Assembly (NCBI GenBank): GCA_934454435.1
Contig: CAKSGA010000110.1
Location: 1 to 7,017, forward strand
From: an uncultured Oscillospiraceae bacterium
Lineage (GTDB): Bacteria; Bacillota; Clostridia; Oscillospirales; Ruminococcaceae
Direction: 5' to 3'
Length of the DNA stretch: 7,017 nt
Shown here in pieces: positions 1-6,766 of this stretch. The notes beneath the pieces are model-generated. The model ran no database searches. It saw nothing but the letters and a program-made list of their open reading frames with translations, and had not been told where the DNA came from. The position numbers and the translations under genes are program-made. The stretch's first letter is position 1. Each line of letters opens with the position of its first letter.

Positions 1-2028
1 GACAAGGACCACACAACGGCGTTTGCCAAGATATATTCCCATAACGGCGCAGATATCATGACAGATGACGAGAGTATCGTCCGCACGGCGGCACGTGACG
101 CCCTTGAAAAGAAGCTGATCTCTGTTGAGAACATCGACCGGGCGCTGTTCGGGGCACTCAAGGCAAGGTTCATGCTGGGTGAGTTTGATAAGGAAACGCC
201 TTTCGGGAACTACTCTGAAAAGCTCCTGTGCTGTGATGAATACTATAATGAGGCGGTCAGGGCGGCGGAAAAGTCGGTCATTCTCCTGCGGAACAGCCGT
301 GGAGTTCTCCCGCTTTCAAAAGACAGTAAGCTGGCAGTTATCGGTTATCATGCGGATATGAACTTCCGTGACTGGTATACCGGTCACTCCACTAAAAACA
401 GCACGATACTTGATGTTCTGACCGCTGAGGTCGGCCGTGAAAATATCCTGTACGACAGCGGCAACGATGTCATTGCACTCAGGAGCGCAGCGAGCGGCTT
501 CTATTTCTCCGTCAGCGAGGACGGCTCGGTCAGGTGCGACGCTCCGCTGATAAACGAAACCTGCCTGTTTGAGCTGTTTGAGTGGGGCAACGGATCTGTT
601 TCACTGCGTTCCAAGTTCAATAACAGGTTCCTGACGGATAATGGTGTCATGAAGTGTACCGCCGTGCAGCCTTTCGGCTGGTTCGTGAAGGAGCTTTTCT
701 TCCTTGAAAGAAACGGCAAGGAGTGCAGGCTCAGGAACTGGCAGAAGCGTTTCCTCTACATAAACAGCGATCAGGAGCTTGCAGTCACCACATCCGTGAG
801 GGCTCCAAAGGAGAGCTGGCTCAGTATCGAAATATTCTCGGATGGCACGGAGCGTGTGCGCAGGCTTGCGACTGAGGCTCATCATGCGGTCGTGTTCTGC
901 GGTAACAACCCTATGATCAACGCACGTGAAACTCTTGACCGCACCGACCTTAAACTCCCTGAGAAGCAGAGCAGCAACCTTGACGCCGTAACAGGCATGA
1001 ACCCGGACGCAGTGCTGTTCCTGGTTTCCGGATATCCCTATGAGCTTGAAAAGAAACATATTGCGACCGTAATGCATATCTGCCACGCAGGTCCTGCAAT
1101 GGGTACTGCTGTTGCAGAAACATTATTCGGGGATATTTCTCCTGCCGGCAGGTGTCCTGTGACCTGGTACAGATCAACTTCTGACCTCTGCGATATTATG
1201 GACTATAACCTGTTCCGGACACGGTCCACATATCTGTATTATGACGGCGAGCCGCTGTTCCCGTTCGGACATGGTCTAAGCTATACCGCATTCAGATACA
1301 AGGCAATCAGTACGGATAAGATATCATATTCCGCCGGGGACACTGTGAATGTTTCGTTTGAGCTTGAAAACGTCGGCGTAATGGACGGCGAGGAGGTCGT
1401 TCAGCTTTATGCTGCTGCACCTGCTACGCTTCCGCTGGTCAAGCCCAAAAAGCAGTTGGTCGCTTTCAGACGTGTTTTTGTAGAGCGTGGTAAAAAGGCC
1501 ATTGTTGAGCTCAGCTTTAAGGTGGACGACCTTTCATTCTGGAACATCAACAAGGACAGCTTCGACCTGTTCAGCGGCTGCTATACTCTTATGGCGGGAG
1601 CTTCCTCTGCGGATATTCGCAGAACGGCGGATATACAGGTCAACGCTTCTGATTATGAAGGCATTGACGTGACCCGGGAGGTACCTGCGACCGCCGCCAT
1701 CGACATAGTTTGTTCCGAGTACGATGCAGACGGCGAGCTCCGTGAGTATATTCTCATGAACGATTGGCAGAGCATTGTGACCTTTGACCGCTGCCGAATG
1801 AAGAGTTATCACAATATCGAGGTCACCGCTTCTAATCCTGGCACACCGGTTAAACTGGTGTTCACGACCGACGACGGCAGGACCGCTGCGGAGATAGAGA
1901 TACCCTCCACTGCAAGCCTTACTGAGTTCGTTACGGTAAAGGGACCCGCCGAGCCTATAGACGGGCTGACCGGGCTCCGCTGTACAGTAAGCGGAATGCT
2001 ATCTCTGAGATCGTTCAGATTTTTCTGA
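1..2028 (+). CDS. Glycoside hydrolase family 3 enzyme (beta-glucosidase/beta-xylosidase type), 5' end outside the window
   Basis: The reading frame is open from base 1, so the gene starts upstream; the ATG at 58 is an internal Met in a GADIMTDDE segment. Of 675 visible residues, about 1-75 are the end of the GH3 barrel domain. The alpha/beta C-terminal domain begins near AEKSVILLRN (89-98) and resumes near AVVFCGNNP (296-304). It contains RETLDRTDLKLP, whose E310 is the expected acid/base glutamate, and later GTAVAETLFGDISPAGR and PFGHGLSYT. About residues 160-285 interrupt this domain with aromatic-rich beta repeats resembling a fascin/ricin-like beta-trefoil. A fibronectin III-like domain (about 438-530, NVGVMDGEEVVQLY) follows, then a tail (about 545-675) with a CBM6-like pattern. 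The family removes glucose, xylose or similar residues from non-reducing ends of oligosaccharides. The nucleophile aspartate and any signal peptide lie upstream, so location is unknown. The substrate cannot be read from sequence; xylo- or gluco-oligosaccharides are the likely range. Confidence 0.92.
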   Translation, partial: DKDHTTAFAKIYSHNGADIMTDDESIVRTAARDALEKKLISVENIDRALFGALKARFMLGEFDKETPFGNYSEKLLCCDEYYNEAVRAAEKSVILLRNSRGVLPLSKDSKLAVIGYHADMNFRDWYTGHSTKNSTILDVLTAEVGRENILYDSGNDVIALRSAASGFYFSVSEDGSVRCDAPLINETCLFELFEWGNGSVSLRSKFNNRFLTDNGVMKCTAVQPFGWFVKELFFLERNGKECRLRNWQKRFLYINSDQELAVTTSVRAPKESWLSIEIFSDGTERVRRLATEAHHAVVFCGNNPMINARETLDRTDLKLPEKQSSNLDAVTGMNPDAVLFLVSGYPYELEKKHIATVMHICHAGPAMGTAVAETLFGDISPAGRCPVTWYRSTSDLCDIMDYNLFRTRSTYLYYDGEPLFPFGHGLSYTAFRYKAISTDKISYSAGDTVNVSFELENVGVMDGEEVVQLYAAAPATLPLVKPKKQLVAFRRVFVERGKKAIVELSFKVDDLSFWNINKDSFDLFSGCYTLMAGASSADIRRTADIQVNASDYEGIDVTREVPATAAIDIVCSEYDADGELREYILMNDWQSIVTFDRCRMKSYHNIEVTASNPGTPVKLVFTTDDGRTAAEIEIPSTASLTEFVTVKGPAEPIDGLTGLRCTVSGMLSLRSFRFF

Positions 2029-2040
2029 TAGTTTCACATT

Positions 2041-2048
2041 GAGGTGAT
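2041..2048 (+). promoter_or_regulatory. Ribosome binding site of deoC
   Basis: GAGGTGAT lies three bases before the ATG at 2052. It matches the extended anti-Shine-Dalgarno sequence at the 3' end of 16S rRNA and supports that start. Nothing promoter-like is evident in the 23-nt gap after the GH3 gene, so deoC may be read from an upstream promoter. Confidence 0.85.
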
Positions 2049-2051
2049 ATT

Positions 2052-2699
2052 ATGACAAACAGTGAGATACTTTCTCATATCGACCATACACTTCTCCGGC
2101 CGACTTCAACGACTGCGGAGATAGACACACTATGTGAAGAGGCTGAAAAATTCAGCACTGCGAGCGTCTGCATACCGCCGTCATATGTCAGGCATGTACA
2201 TGAGAGATTTCCGGAGCTGAATATATGTACTGTGATCGGGTTTCCTCTGGGTTACAGTACCACGGCAGTGAAATGCTTCGAGGCGGAGGACGCAATTCGC
2301 AATGGTGCTTCTGAGATCGACATGGTGATAGACCTTGGAATGGTGAAAAACGGCGACCTTTCTTCTGTAGAGCAGCAGGTATCCGAAGTACGGAAAGCCT
2401 GCGGCAGTCATGTGCTGAAAGTTATTATAGAAACCTGTTATCTCACCGAAGAGGAAAAGATTGCTCTGTGTGGCTGCGTGACCAGAGCCGGTGCCGATTA
2501 TATCAAGACCTCCACGGGTTTTGGCACGGCAGGAGCGACCCTTGCGGATATACAGCTGTTCAGTCGTAATATTGGGAAAAATGTCAGGATGAAAGCTGCC
2601 GGCGGAGTCAGGACCCGCAGCGACCTTGAAATGTTTCTTGAGGCCGGGTGCGACCGTATCGGCACCAGTTCGGCTGTGAAACTTCTTACAAGTGAATGA
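2052..2699 (+). CDS. deoC: Deoxyribose-phosphate aldolase
   Basis: DeoC (DERA, class I aldolase) is a cytosolic TIM-barrel enzyme that reversibly cleaves 2-deoxyribose-5-phosphate to glyceraldehyde-3-phosphate and acetaldehyde. This is the last step of deoxynucleoside catabolism. The 215-residue length is normal for the short bacterial form. Diagnostic motifs are DHTLLRPT near the N-terminus, VIGFPLG (61-67), EIDMVID with D90 matching the proton-relay aspartate, YIKTSTGFG with the Schiff-base lysine K152, and MKAAGGVR with the second active-site lysine K181. All key residues are present, so the enzyme should be active. The product of the next gene, deoB, supplies its substrate. The stop codon (2697-2699) is 10 nt before the deoB ATG and overlaps its ribosome binding site, suggesting coupled translation. 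No nucleoside phosphorylase, DeoR-like regulator or acetaldehyde-handling gene is visible in the window. Confidence 0.97.
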   Translation: MTNSEILSHIDHTLLRPTSTTAEIDTLCEEAEKFSTASVCIPPSYVRHVHERFPELNICTVIGFPLGYSTTAVKCFEAEDAIRNGASEIDMVIDLGMVKNGDLSSVEQQVSEVRKACGSHVLKVIIETCYLTEEEKIALCGCVTRAGADYIKTSTGFGTAGATLADIQLFSRNIGKNVRMKAAGGVRTRSDLEMFLEAGCDRIGTSSAVKLLTSE

Positions 2700-2705
2700 G
2701 GTGAT
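2698..2705 (+). promoter_or_regulatory. Ribosome binding site of deoB, overlapping the deoC stop
   Basis: GAGGTGAT begins inside the deoC TGA stop and lies four bases before the ATG at 2710. It decides the deoB start in favour of 2710 over the in-frame GTG at 2692, which lies upstream of the site and has no site of its own. A ribosome finishing deoC would sit on this signal, which favours reinitiation. Confidence 0.85.
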
Positions 2706-2709
2706 TTTT

Positions 2710-3873
2710 ATGGCTAAACGTGTATTCCTGATCGTTCTTGACAGCTTTGGAGTTGGCTATATGCCTGACGCTGATGATTTCGGTGACAAGGGTGCAGATA
2801 CCCTGAAGTCCTGTTTCAATACCGGGCACCTGATCGTTCCGAACATGCAGTCCCTGGGTCTTTTCAATATTGAGGGAGTATCAGTGGGAGAAAAGTGCAC
2901 TTCGCCAAAAGGAGCGTATCTGCGAATCGCAGAACGTTCCAGAGGCAAGGACACGACCACAGGTCACTGGGAGATATCAGGCATAGTTTCCGAAAAGCCG
3001 TTCCCGACATTTCCGAATGGGTTCCCGCAGGAGGTCATAGATAAATTCAGTGCGGCGACCGGCAGGGGGGTGCTTTGTAATAAGCCATACAGTGGTACAA
3101 AGGTAATTGCCGACTATGGTGAGGAACACCTGCGAACCGGGGACCTTATCGTTTACACCTCTGCGGACAGCGTGTTCCAGATAGCCGCTCACGAGTCGAT
3201 AGTTCCGCCGGAGAAGCTGTATGAGTACTGCCGCATGGCACGTGAGATACTGACCGGAGACTATGCAGTGGGGCGTGTAATTGCCAGACCGTTTGAGGGC
3301 GAGTTCCCTTTCACAAGAACTCCCCGCCGGCACGACTTCTCGCTGGTTCCGCCAAGGAACACAATGCTTGACTGCCTTTCCAGTCAGGGCCTTGACGTAA
3401 TTGGTATAGGAAAGATATACGACATTTTTGCGGGCAAGGGGCTTACAAAGTATGTCAGGGATATCGGAAATATCTGCGACATGAGCCATACCTCAAGTTT
3501 CCAGGGCATACCATTTAATGGTCTGTGCTTTACGAACCTTGTAGATTTCGACATGCAGTACGGTCACAGGCGTGACCCGGAGGGCTACGCTCAGGCGCTG
3601 AATGAGTTTGATGTCTGGCTTGGAGGGTTCATGGAGAAAATGCAGCCGGAGGACGTCCTGATAATTACTGCGGATCATGGCTGCGACCCGTGTTATCCAG
3701 GCACTGATCATACCCGGGAGCACATTCCGGTTCTGATAACAGGCGCTGGAATAAAGCCAGCTGACCTTGGTACAAGAGCCTGCTTTGGAGATATCGGAGC
3801 GACCGTCCTCGATCTTCTCGGAGTTTCGGGAACACTGGATGGGGAGAGCTTTGCAAATAAAATAACTGAATAA
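2710..3873 (+). CDS. deoB: Phosphopentomutase
   Basis: DeoB interconverts ribose-1-phosphate or 2-deoxyribose-1-phosphate with the 5-phosphate. It links nucleoside phosphorolysis to the pentose phosphate pathway and, through DeoC, to glycolysis. It is a cytosolic, Mn-dependent member of the alkaline phosphatase superfamily. The ATG start gives 387 residues, close to the usual 390-400. The N-terminus VFLIVLDSFGVG carries the metal ligand D11. KDTTTGHWE (80-88) holds the threonine that is phosphorylated in the family, T83 by comparison with the Bacillus cereus enzyme. DMQYGHR (281-287) contributes D281 and H286, TADHGCDP (320-327) contributes D322 and H323, and TDHTREH (332-338) contributes H334. 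The inserted cap domain specific to phosphopentomutases lies between the two metal-binding halves. The set is complete. An 18-base longer form starting at GTG 2692 is possible but would add MNEVIF ahead of the conserved start. It pairs with deoC just upstream. Confidence 0.98.
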   Translation: MAKRVFLIVLDSFGVGYMPDADDFGDKGADTLKSCFNTGHLIVPNMQSLGLFNIEGVSVGEKCTSPKGAYLRIAERSRGKDTTTGHWEISGIVSEKPFPTFPNGFPQEVIDKFSAATGRGVLCNKPYSGTKVIADYGEEHLRTGDLIVYTSADSVFQIAAHESIVPPEKLYEYCRMAREILTGDYAVGRVIARPFEGEFPFTRTPRRHDFSLVPPRNTMLDCLSSQGLDVIGIGKIYDIFAGKGLTKYVRDIGNICDMSHTSSFQGIPFNGLCFTNLVDFDMQYGHRRDPEGYAQALNEFDVWLGGFMEKMQPEDVLIITADHGCDPCYPGTDHTREHIPVLITGAGIKPADLGTRACFGDIGATVLDLLGVSGTLDGESFANKITE

Positions 3874-3877
3874 GGAG
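3872..3877 (+). promoter_or_regulatory. Ribosome binding site of the gene at 3884
   Basis: AAGGAG overlaps the last two bases of the deoB TAA stop (3871-3873) and lies six bases before the ATG at 3884. It supports 3884 over the next in-frame ATG at 3905, which has no comparable signal. Confidence 0.85.
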
Positions 3878-3883
3878 CATACT

Positions 3884-4648
3884 ATGAACGGAGAAATATC
3901 ACAGATGAGCCGCATTACAGCAGCAGCGAGAGCAGCGTTAAGGGACGGTACCGACCTGGAGTTCACACCGCTTGGTTATGAGGGCAGCGTAGTGTTCAAC
4001 TTCTGCGACAGGAAGAACGAGGGCGGAATGAGGTTCCACGCAAAGGACCCCGCCGACTGGTTCGCACACATCAGAAACGAGGGCGTCAAGAGTATATTCA
4101 TGGTCGAGAGCCTGAAGATCAACCGCAATGCTGTGGCGATCATTAATAATTCTGCCTCGACTATATTTGTTCGTTATGAGGACGGCATAGTTACAAGATT
4201 TGCGGCGAACTGGACCCAGAACGAAGAAAACGGCAAGTGGGACGTTGAGTACACTGAGTATGTGGCAGAAAACGCTCCCGCAAAGGACCCTGAGTTTCGC
4301 AATGAAGCGTCAATGATGGAAGCAAACCTTAAAGATATCGCAGCCCTTGCCGACAAGCTCGGGGAAGAAAGCTATGCAGTGAAGTTCAGAAAGGCAGAGT
4401 CTATCCTGAACGGCGATGTACCCAGGCTGAAAGCAGGCGCTGTAGTTCCCGTCGTGCCCGATGACAGACTGAAGTATTATCTTGCTTCTGACGTTGCTGA
4501 CGTATTCGGGCTTGCAGGCAGCTGGTCCGATGAACCTGCAAAGAAAGCAAGAGAAATGGGTCTGGAAGCTGACTATGTAACGCTTTCTGACAGGCTTATC
4601 TGCTCTGTACGTCTTATGACGATGTATGCAGTGAACTTTCCTATATAA
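3884..4648 (+). CDS. Protein of unknown function, 254 residues
   Basis: I do not recognise this protein. It is very likely a real gene: 254 codons with a strong ribosome binding site, 10 nt after deoB and 24 nt before mrp, with codon choice like a protein-coding gene. It appears soluble, with no signal peptide and no membrane segment. Residues 9-20 look helical (SRITAAARAALR). Residues 25-127 look like an alpha/beta or mostly beta region, with short strands such as GSVVFNF (34-40), IFMVESLKI (71-79) and STIFVRYEDGIVTRF (92-106). Residues 141-175 form a charged helical stretch, followed by a Pro/Val-rich linker (about 184-193). A C-terminal segment (195-254) contains YYLASDVADVFGLAGSW. There are only two cysteines and no recognisable nucleotide-binding or metal motif. 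The first 80 codons use only C- or G-ending codons for Phe, Asp, Lys and Asn, which may mean strong expression. Position next to deoB does not by itself imply a role in nucleoside metabolism. Confidence 0.85.
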   Translation: MNGEISQMSRITAAARAALRDGTDLEFTPLGYEGSVVFNFCDRKNEGGMRFHAKDPADWFAHIRNEGVKSIFMVESLKINRNAVAIINNSASTIFVRYEDGIVTRFAANWTQNEENGKWDVEYTEYVAENAPAKDPEFRNEASMMEANLKDIAALADKLGEESYAVKFRKAESILNGDVPRLKAGAVVPVVPDDRLKYYLASDVADVFGLAGSWSDEPAKKAREMGLEADYVTLSDRLICSVRLMTMYAVNFPI

Positions 4649-4661
4649 TATAATAATTGAA

Positions 4662-4669
4662 AAGGTGAT
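4662..4669 (+). promoter_or_regulatory. Ribosome binding site of mrp
   Basis: AAGGTGAT lies three bases before the ATG at 4673 and fixes the start that includes the cysteine-rich N-terminus. It shares the GGTGAT core used by deoC and deoB. Confidence 0.85.
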
Positions 4670-4672
4670 ATC

Positions 4673-5500
4673 ATGAACGAATGTACACACGATTGCGGGA
4701 GCTGTTCCGCAAACTGCTCCGACAGGAAGCCGGAGAGCCTGGTTGCCCAGCCGCACAAGGACAGCCACATCAGAAAGGTCATCGGCGTAGTCAGCGGAAA
4801 GGGCGGAGTTGGTAAGTCTATGGTGACTTCCATGTCCGCAGTGCTGATGAATCGCAGAGGCTGCCGTTCGGCAGTGCTTGACGCTGATATAACAGGTCCG
4901 TCAATTCCCCAGGCGTTTGGTCTGCACGAAAAGGCACAGGGAACCGAAACGGCGATCTGCCCTGTCACAACGGAAACCGGGATAAAGGTGATGTCCGTGA
5001 ATCTGCTGTTACCGGACGAAACTGACCCGGTGATCTGGAGGGGTCCCATTATTGCAGGCACGGCAAAGCAGTTCTGGACTGACGTTGCATGGGGCGACGT
5101 TGATTACATGTTTGTTGATATGCCCCCAGGGACCGGCGATGTTCCGCTGACGGTTTTCCAGTCGATACCGCTGGACGGTATCATTGTCGTGACATCTCCG
5201 CAGGAGCTTGTTTCCATGATCGTAGGCAAGGCTGTGAAGATGGCTGAAATGATGAACGTACCAATCATAGGGCTTGTTGAAAACATGAGCTACGCCGTAT
5301 GTCCGGACTGCGGGAAGCACCTAAATGTGTTCGGGCTGAGCCATATTGACGAAACAGCACAGAAGTTCGGGCTAAAGGTCCTTGCGAAGCTGCCGATAAA
5401 TCCTGAACTTGCAGTGCGTGTTGACAATGGTTCTGTGGAGGGCTTTGAATGCCCTGAAGCCGAGCCTATTGCTGACGCCGTTGAGGAATTCTGCAAATGA
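4673..5500 (+). CDS. mrp: Mrp/NBP35-family Fe-S cluster carrier ATPase
   Basis: This is a P-loop ATPase of the Mrp/ApbC/NBP35 group. Characterised members bind a [4Fe-4S] cluster between two subunits and deliver clusters to apoproteins in the cytosol. In the 275-residue product the deviant Walker A motif is GKGGVGKS (42-49), with the MinD-type signature lysine K43 and P-loop lysine K48. A second nucleotide-site motif is LDADITGPS (69-77), and a Walker B-like strand is YMFVDMPPGTGD (145-156). The cluster-binding pair is CPDC (210-213), in the usual position after VENMSY. The N-terminus carries four cysteines at 4, 8, 11 and 15 (MNECTHDCGSCSANC), a second potential metal site seen in many Firmicutes Mrp proteins and reminiscent of eukaryotic NBP35. 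The stop overlaps the next gene by 4 nt, so the two proteins are probably made together. No isc, suf or nif scaffold gene is nearby. Family assignment is firm; the client proteins are unknown. Confidence 0.97.
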   Translation: MNECTHDCGSCSANCSDRKPESLVAQPHKDSHIRKVIGVVSGKGGVGKSMVTSMSAVLMNRRGCRSAVLDADITGPSIPQAFGLHEKAQGTETAICPVTTETGIKVMSVNLLLPDETDPVIWRGPIIAGTAKQFWTDVAWGDVDYMFVDMPPGTGDVPLTVFQSIPLDGIIVVTSPQELVSMIVGKAVKMAEMMNVPIIGLVENMSYAVCPDCGKHLNVFGLSHIDETAQKFGLKVLAKLPINPELAVRVDNGSVEGFECPEAEPIADAVEEFCK

Positions 5501-5958
5501 GCCGTGGCGACAAGGCATATGAGCTTTTTCTGAGCGGCTATAACTGTACCCAGGCGGTAGTCGGAGCGTTTGCTGACGTTATAGGCATGGACTTTGACAC
5601 GGCAGTACGTTTCGGCTCCGGCTTCGGCGGAGGTATCGGCAGACTGCGTGAGGTCTGCGGGACATTCTCCGGTGCAGTCATGGTAATAGACATGCTGTAT
5701 GGATATTCCGACCCCAAAAACGTCCAGGCAAAGGCTGAGCTTTACGGCAGGATACAGGAGCTTGCGGGTCAGTTCAAGCGTGATAACGGCAGCCTGATAT
5801 GCAAGGAGCTGCTCGGTCTGTCGAAGCCGGAGGGAACCCCGGTTCCCGAAGCACGAACTGCCGAGTATTACAAGAAAAGACCGTGCCCCGAGCTTTGCAG
5901 GTATTCTGCTGATATGATTGAGGAATATATCAGGGAGCACCCGCCGGTCAACCCATAG
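5497..5958 (+). CDS. C_GCAxxG_C_C family protein (function unknown)
   Basis: The 153-residue product matches the family named for its spaced cysteines, which is of unknown function and usually predicted to be redox- or metal-related. Seen here are C17 in SGYNCTQAVV, the glycine-rich GSGFGGGIGRLREVCGTFSG (40-59) with C54, C102 in LICKELLG, and the C-terminal pair C130 and C134 (CPELC). The family-naming motif appears as the VCGTFSG variant. The protein is helical and soluble, with no signal peptide; the weakly hydrophobic stretch GAVMVIDMLYGY (59-70) is not a convincing membrane segment. The ATG overlaps the mrp stop as ATGA, with a GAGGA site at 5483-5487, which strongly indicates translational coupling. 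With a Fe-S carrier as partner, metal-cluster binding by the cysteines is an attractive inference but is not shown by the sequence. Confidence 0.9.
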   Translation: MSRGDKAYELFLSGYNCTQAVVGAFADVIGMDFDTAVRFGSGFGGGIGRLREVCGTFSGAVMVIDMLYGYSDPKNVQAKAELYGRIQELAGQFKRDNGSLICKELLGLSKPEGTPVPEARTAEYYKKRPCPELCRYSADMIEEYIREHPPVNP

Positions 5959-5964
5959 ATTAAA

Positions 5965-5970
5965 AAGGAG
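5965..5970 (+). promoter_or_regulatory. Ribosome binding site of the methyltransferase gene
   Basis: AAGGAG lies nine bases before the ATG at 5980, within the 21-nt gap after the preceding gene. No promoter is evident in that gap. Confidence 0.8.
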
Positions 5971-5979
5971 CCAGGAAAC

Positions 5980-6762
5980 ATGGACATCACAGACAGCAGG
6001 ATAGACGGCGGTAAGGCGTTCGACTGGGGCAGGGTTTCCGAAAGCTATGCAAGGTACCGTGACATCTATCCGATGGAGTTCTATCAGAAGATAGTAAACA
6101 GGGGGCTATGTGTAAAGGGACAGCGTGTGCTTGATATCGGAACAGGCACCGGAGTTCTCCCAAGGAACATGTACAAGTTCGGAGCCGAGTGGGTGGGGAC
6201 TGATATTTCAGATAATCAGATTGCCCAGGCAGAGCGGCTTTCTGCTGGAATGAACATAAAGTACCTTGTATCGCTGGCTGAGAAACTGGATTTTCCGAAT
6301 GACAGCTTTGATGTGATAACCGCCTGCCAGTGCTTCTGGTATTTCAGGCATGAGGAGCTTATGCCGCTTTTCAGGAGAATTCTGAAACCCTGCGGGAAGC
6401 TGCTTGTTCTCTACATGGCGTGGCTTCCGTTTGAGGATAAGATAGCCGGAGAGAGCGAGAAGCTGATCCTGAAATACAGTCCGAAATGGAGCGGCGCCGG
6501 AGAAACCATGCACCCTATATTCATTCCGGAGTGCTATGACAGTTCATTTGAGAGAACATGGCATGAGGAGTTCAGGCTTAATATTCCGTTCACACGTGAG
6601 AGCTGGAACGGAAGAATGAAAGCCTGCCGTGGTGTTAGAGCGTCGCTGACACCGGAAGAGATACAGCGCTGGGAGCAGGAGCACCTTGAAATGCTGTCAC
6701 ACTGTCCGGAAGAATTTGAGGTCATACATTACGCAGCGATGGCTGAATTGACTTTGAAATAA
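5980..6762 (+). CDS. Class I SAM-dependent methyltransferase, substrate unknown
   Basis: The 260-residue protein has a Rossmann-like methyltransferase domain of the Methyltransf_11/25 type. The N-terminal lead-in is FDWGRVSESYARYRDIYP (14-31), a pattern common in small Clostridia methyltransferases. The SAM-binding motif I is VLDIGTGTG (50-58), the acidic end of strand 2 is VGTDIS (72-77), the region near the adenine is LAEKLDFPNDSFDVI (99-113), and the later strand LKPCGKLLVLYM (135-146) completes the fold. The C-terminal 110 residues are rich in Trp, Phe and Glu (for example FEDKIAGESEKL and SWNGRMKACRGVRASL) and probably form the substrate cap. There is no membrane segment or zinc site, and nothing marks it as a known quinone, rRNA or DNA methylase. 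It is the last gene of the plus-strand series and is followed directly by a terminator. Substrate and pathway cannot be inferred from the neighbours. Confidence 0.93.
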   Translation: MDITDSRIDGGKAFDWGRVSESYARYRDIYPMEFYQKIVNRGLCVKGQRVLDIGTGTGVLPRNMYKFGAEWVGTDISDNQIAQAERLSAGMNIKYLVSLAEKLDFPNDSFDVITACQCFWYFRHEELMPLFRRILKPCGKLLVLYMAWLPFEDKIAGESEKLILKYSPKWSGAGETMHPIFIPECYDSSFERTWHEEFRLNIPFTRESWNGRMKACRGVRASLTPEEIQRWEQEHLEMLSHCPEEFEVIHYAAMAELTLK

Positions 6763-6766
6763 AAGT

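Noticed and set aside
58..60. ATG at 58 as the start of the GH3 gene
   Set aside because: The frame is open to base 1 with GH3-like sequence (SHNGADIM) ahead of it, there is no ribosome binding site, and the protein would lack its catalytic barrel. It is an internal methionine of a gene cut by the window edge.
601..1086. Long minus-strand open frames opposite the GH3 gene, and similar ones opposite deoB, mrp and the C_GCAxxG_C_C gene
   Set aside because: They lie antisense to strongly supported genes, lack ribosome binding sites and give low-complexity or family-less translations, as expected for shadow frames of codon-biased genes.
2692..2709. GTG at 2692 as the deoB start
   Set aside because: It overlaps the end of deoC, has no ribosome binding site of its own, and lies upstream of the strong site at 2698-2705 that serves the ATG at 2710. 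The family N-terminus matches the ATG start.
4644..4654. Two overlapping TATAAT sequences just before mrp, as a promoter -10
   Set aside because: No TTGACA-like -35 sits about 17 nt upstream and no extended -10 is present. The transcript would start almost on the ribosome binding site. The region is a short AT-rich gap, so the match may be chance, though start mapping could revive it.
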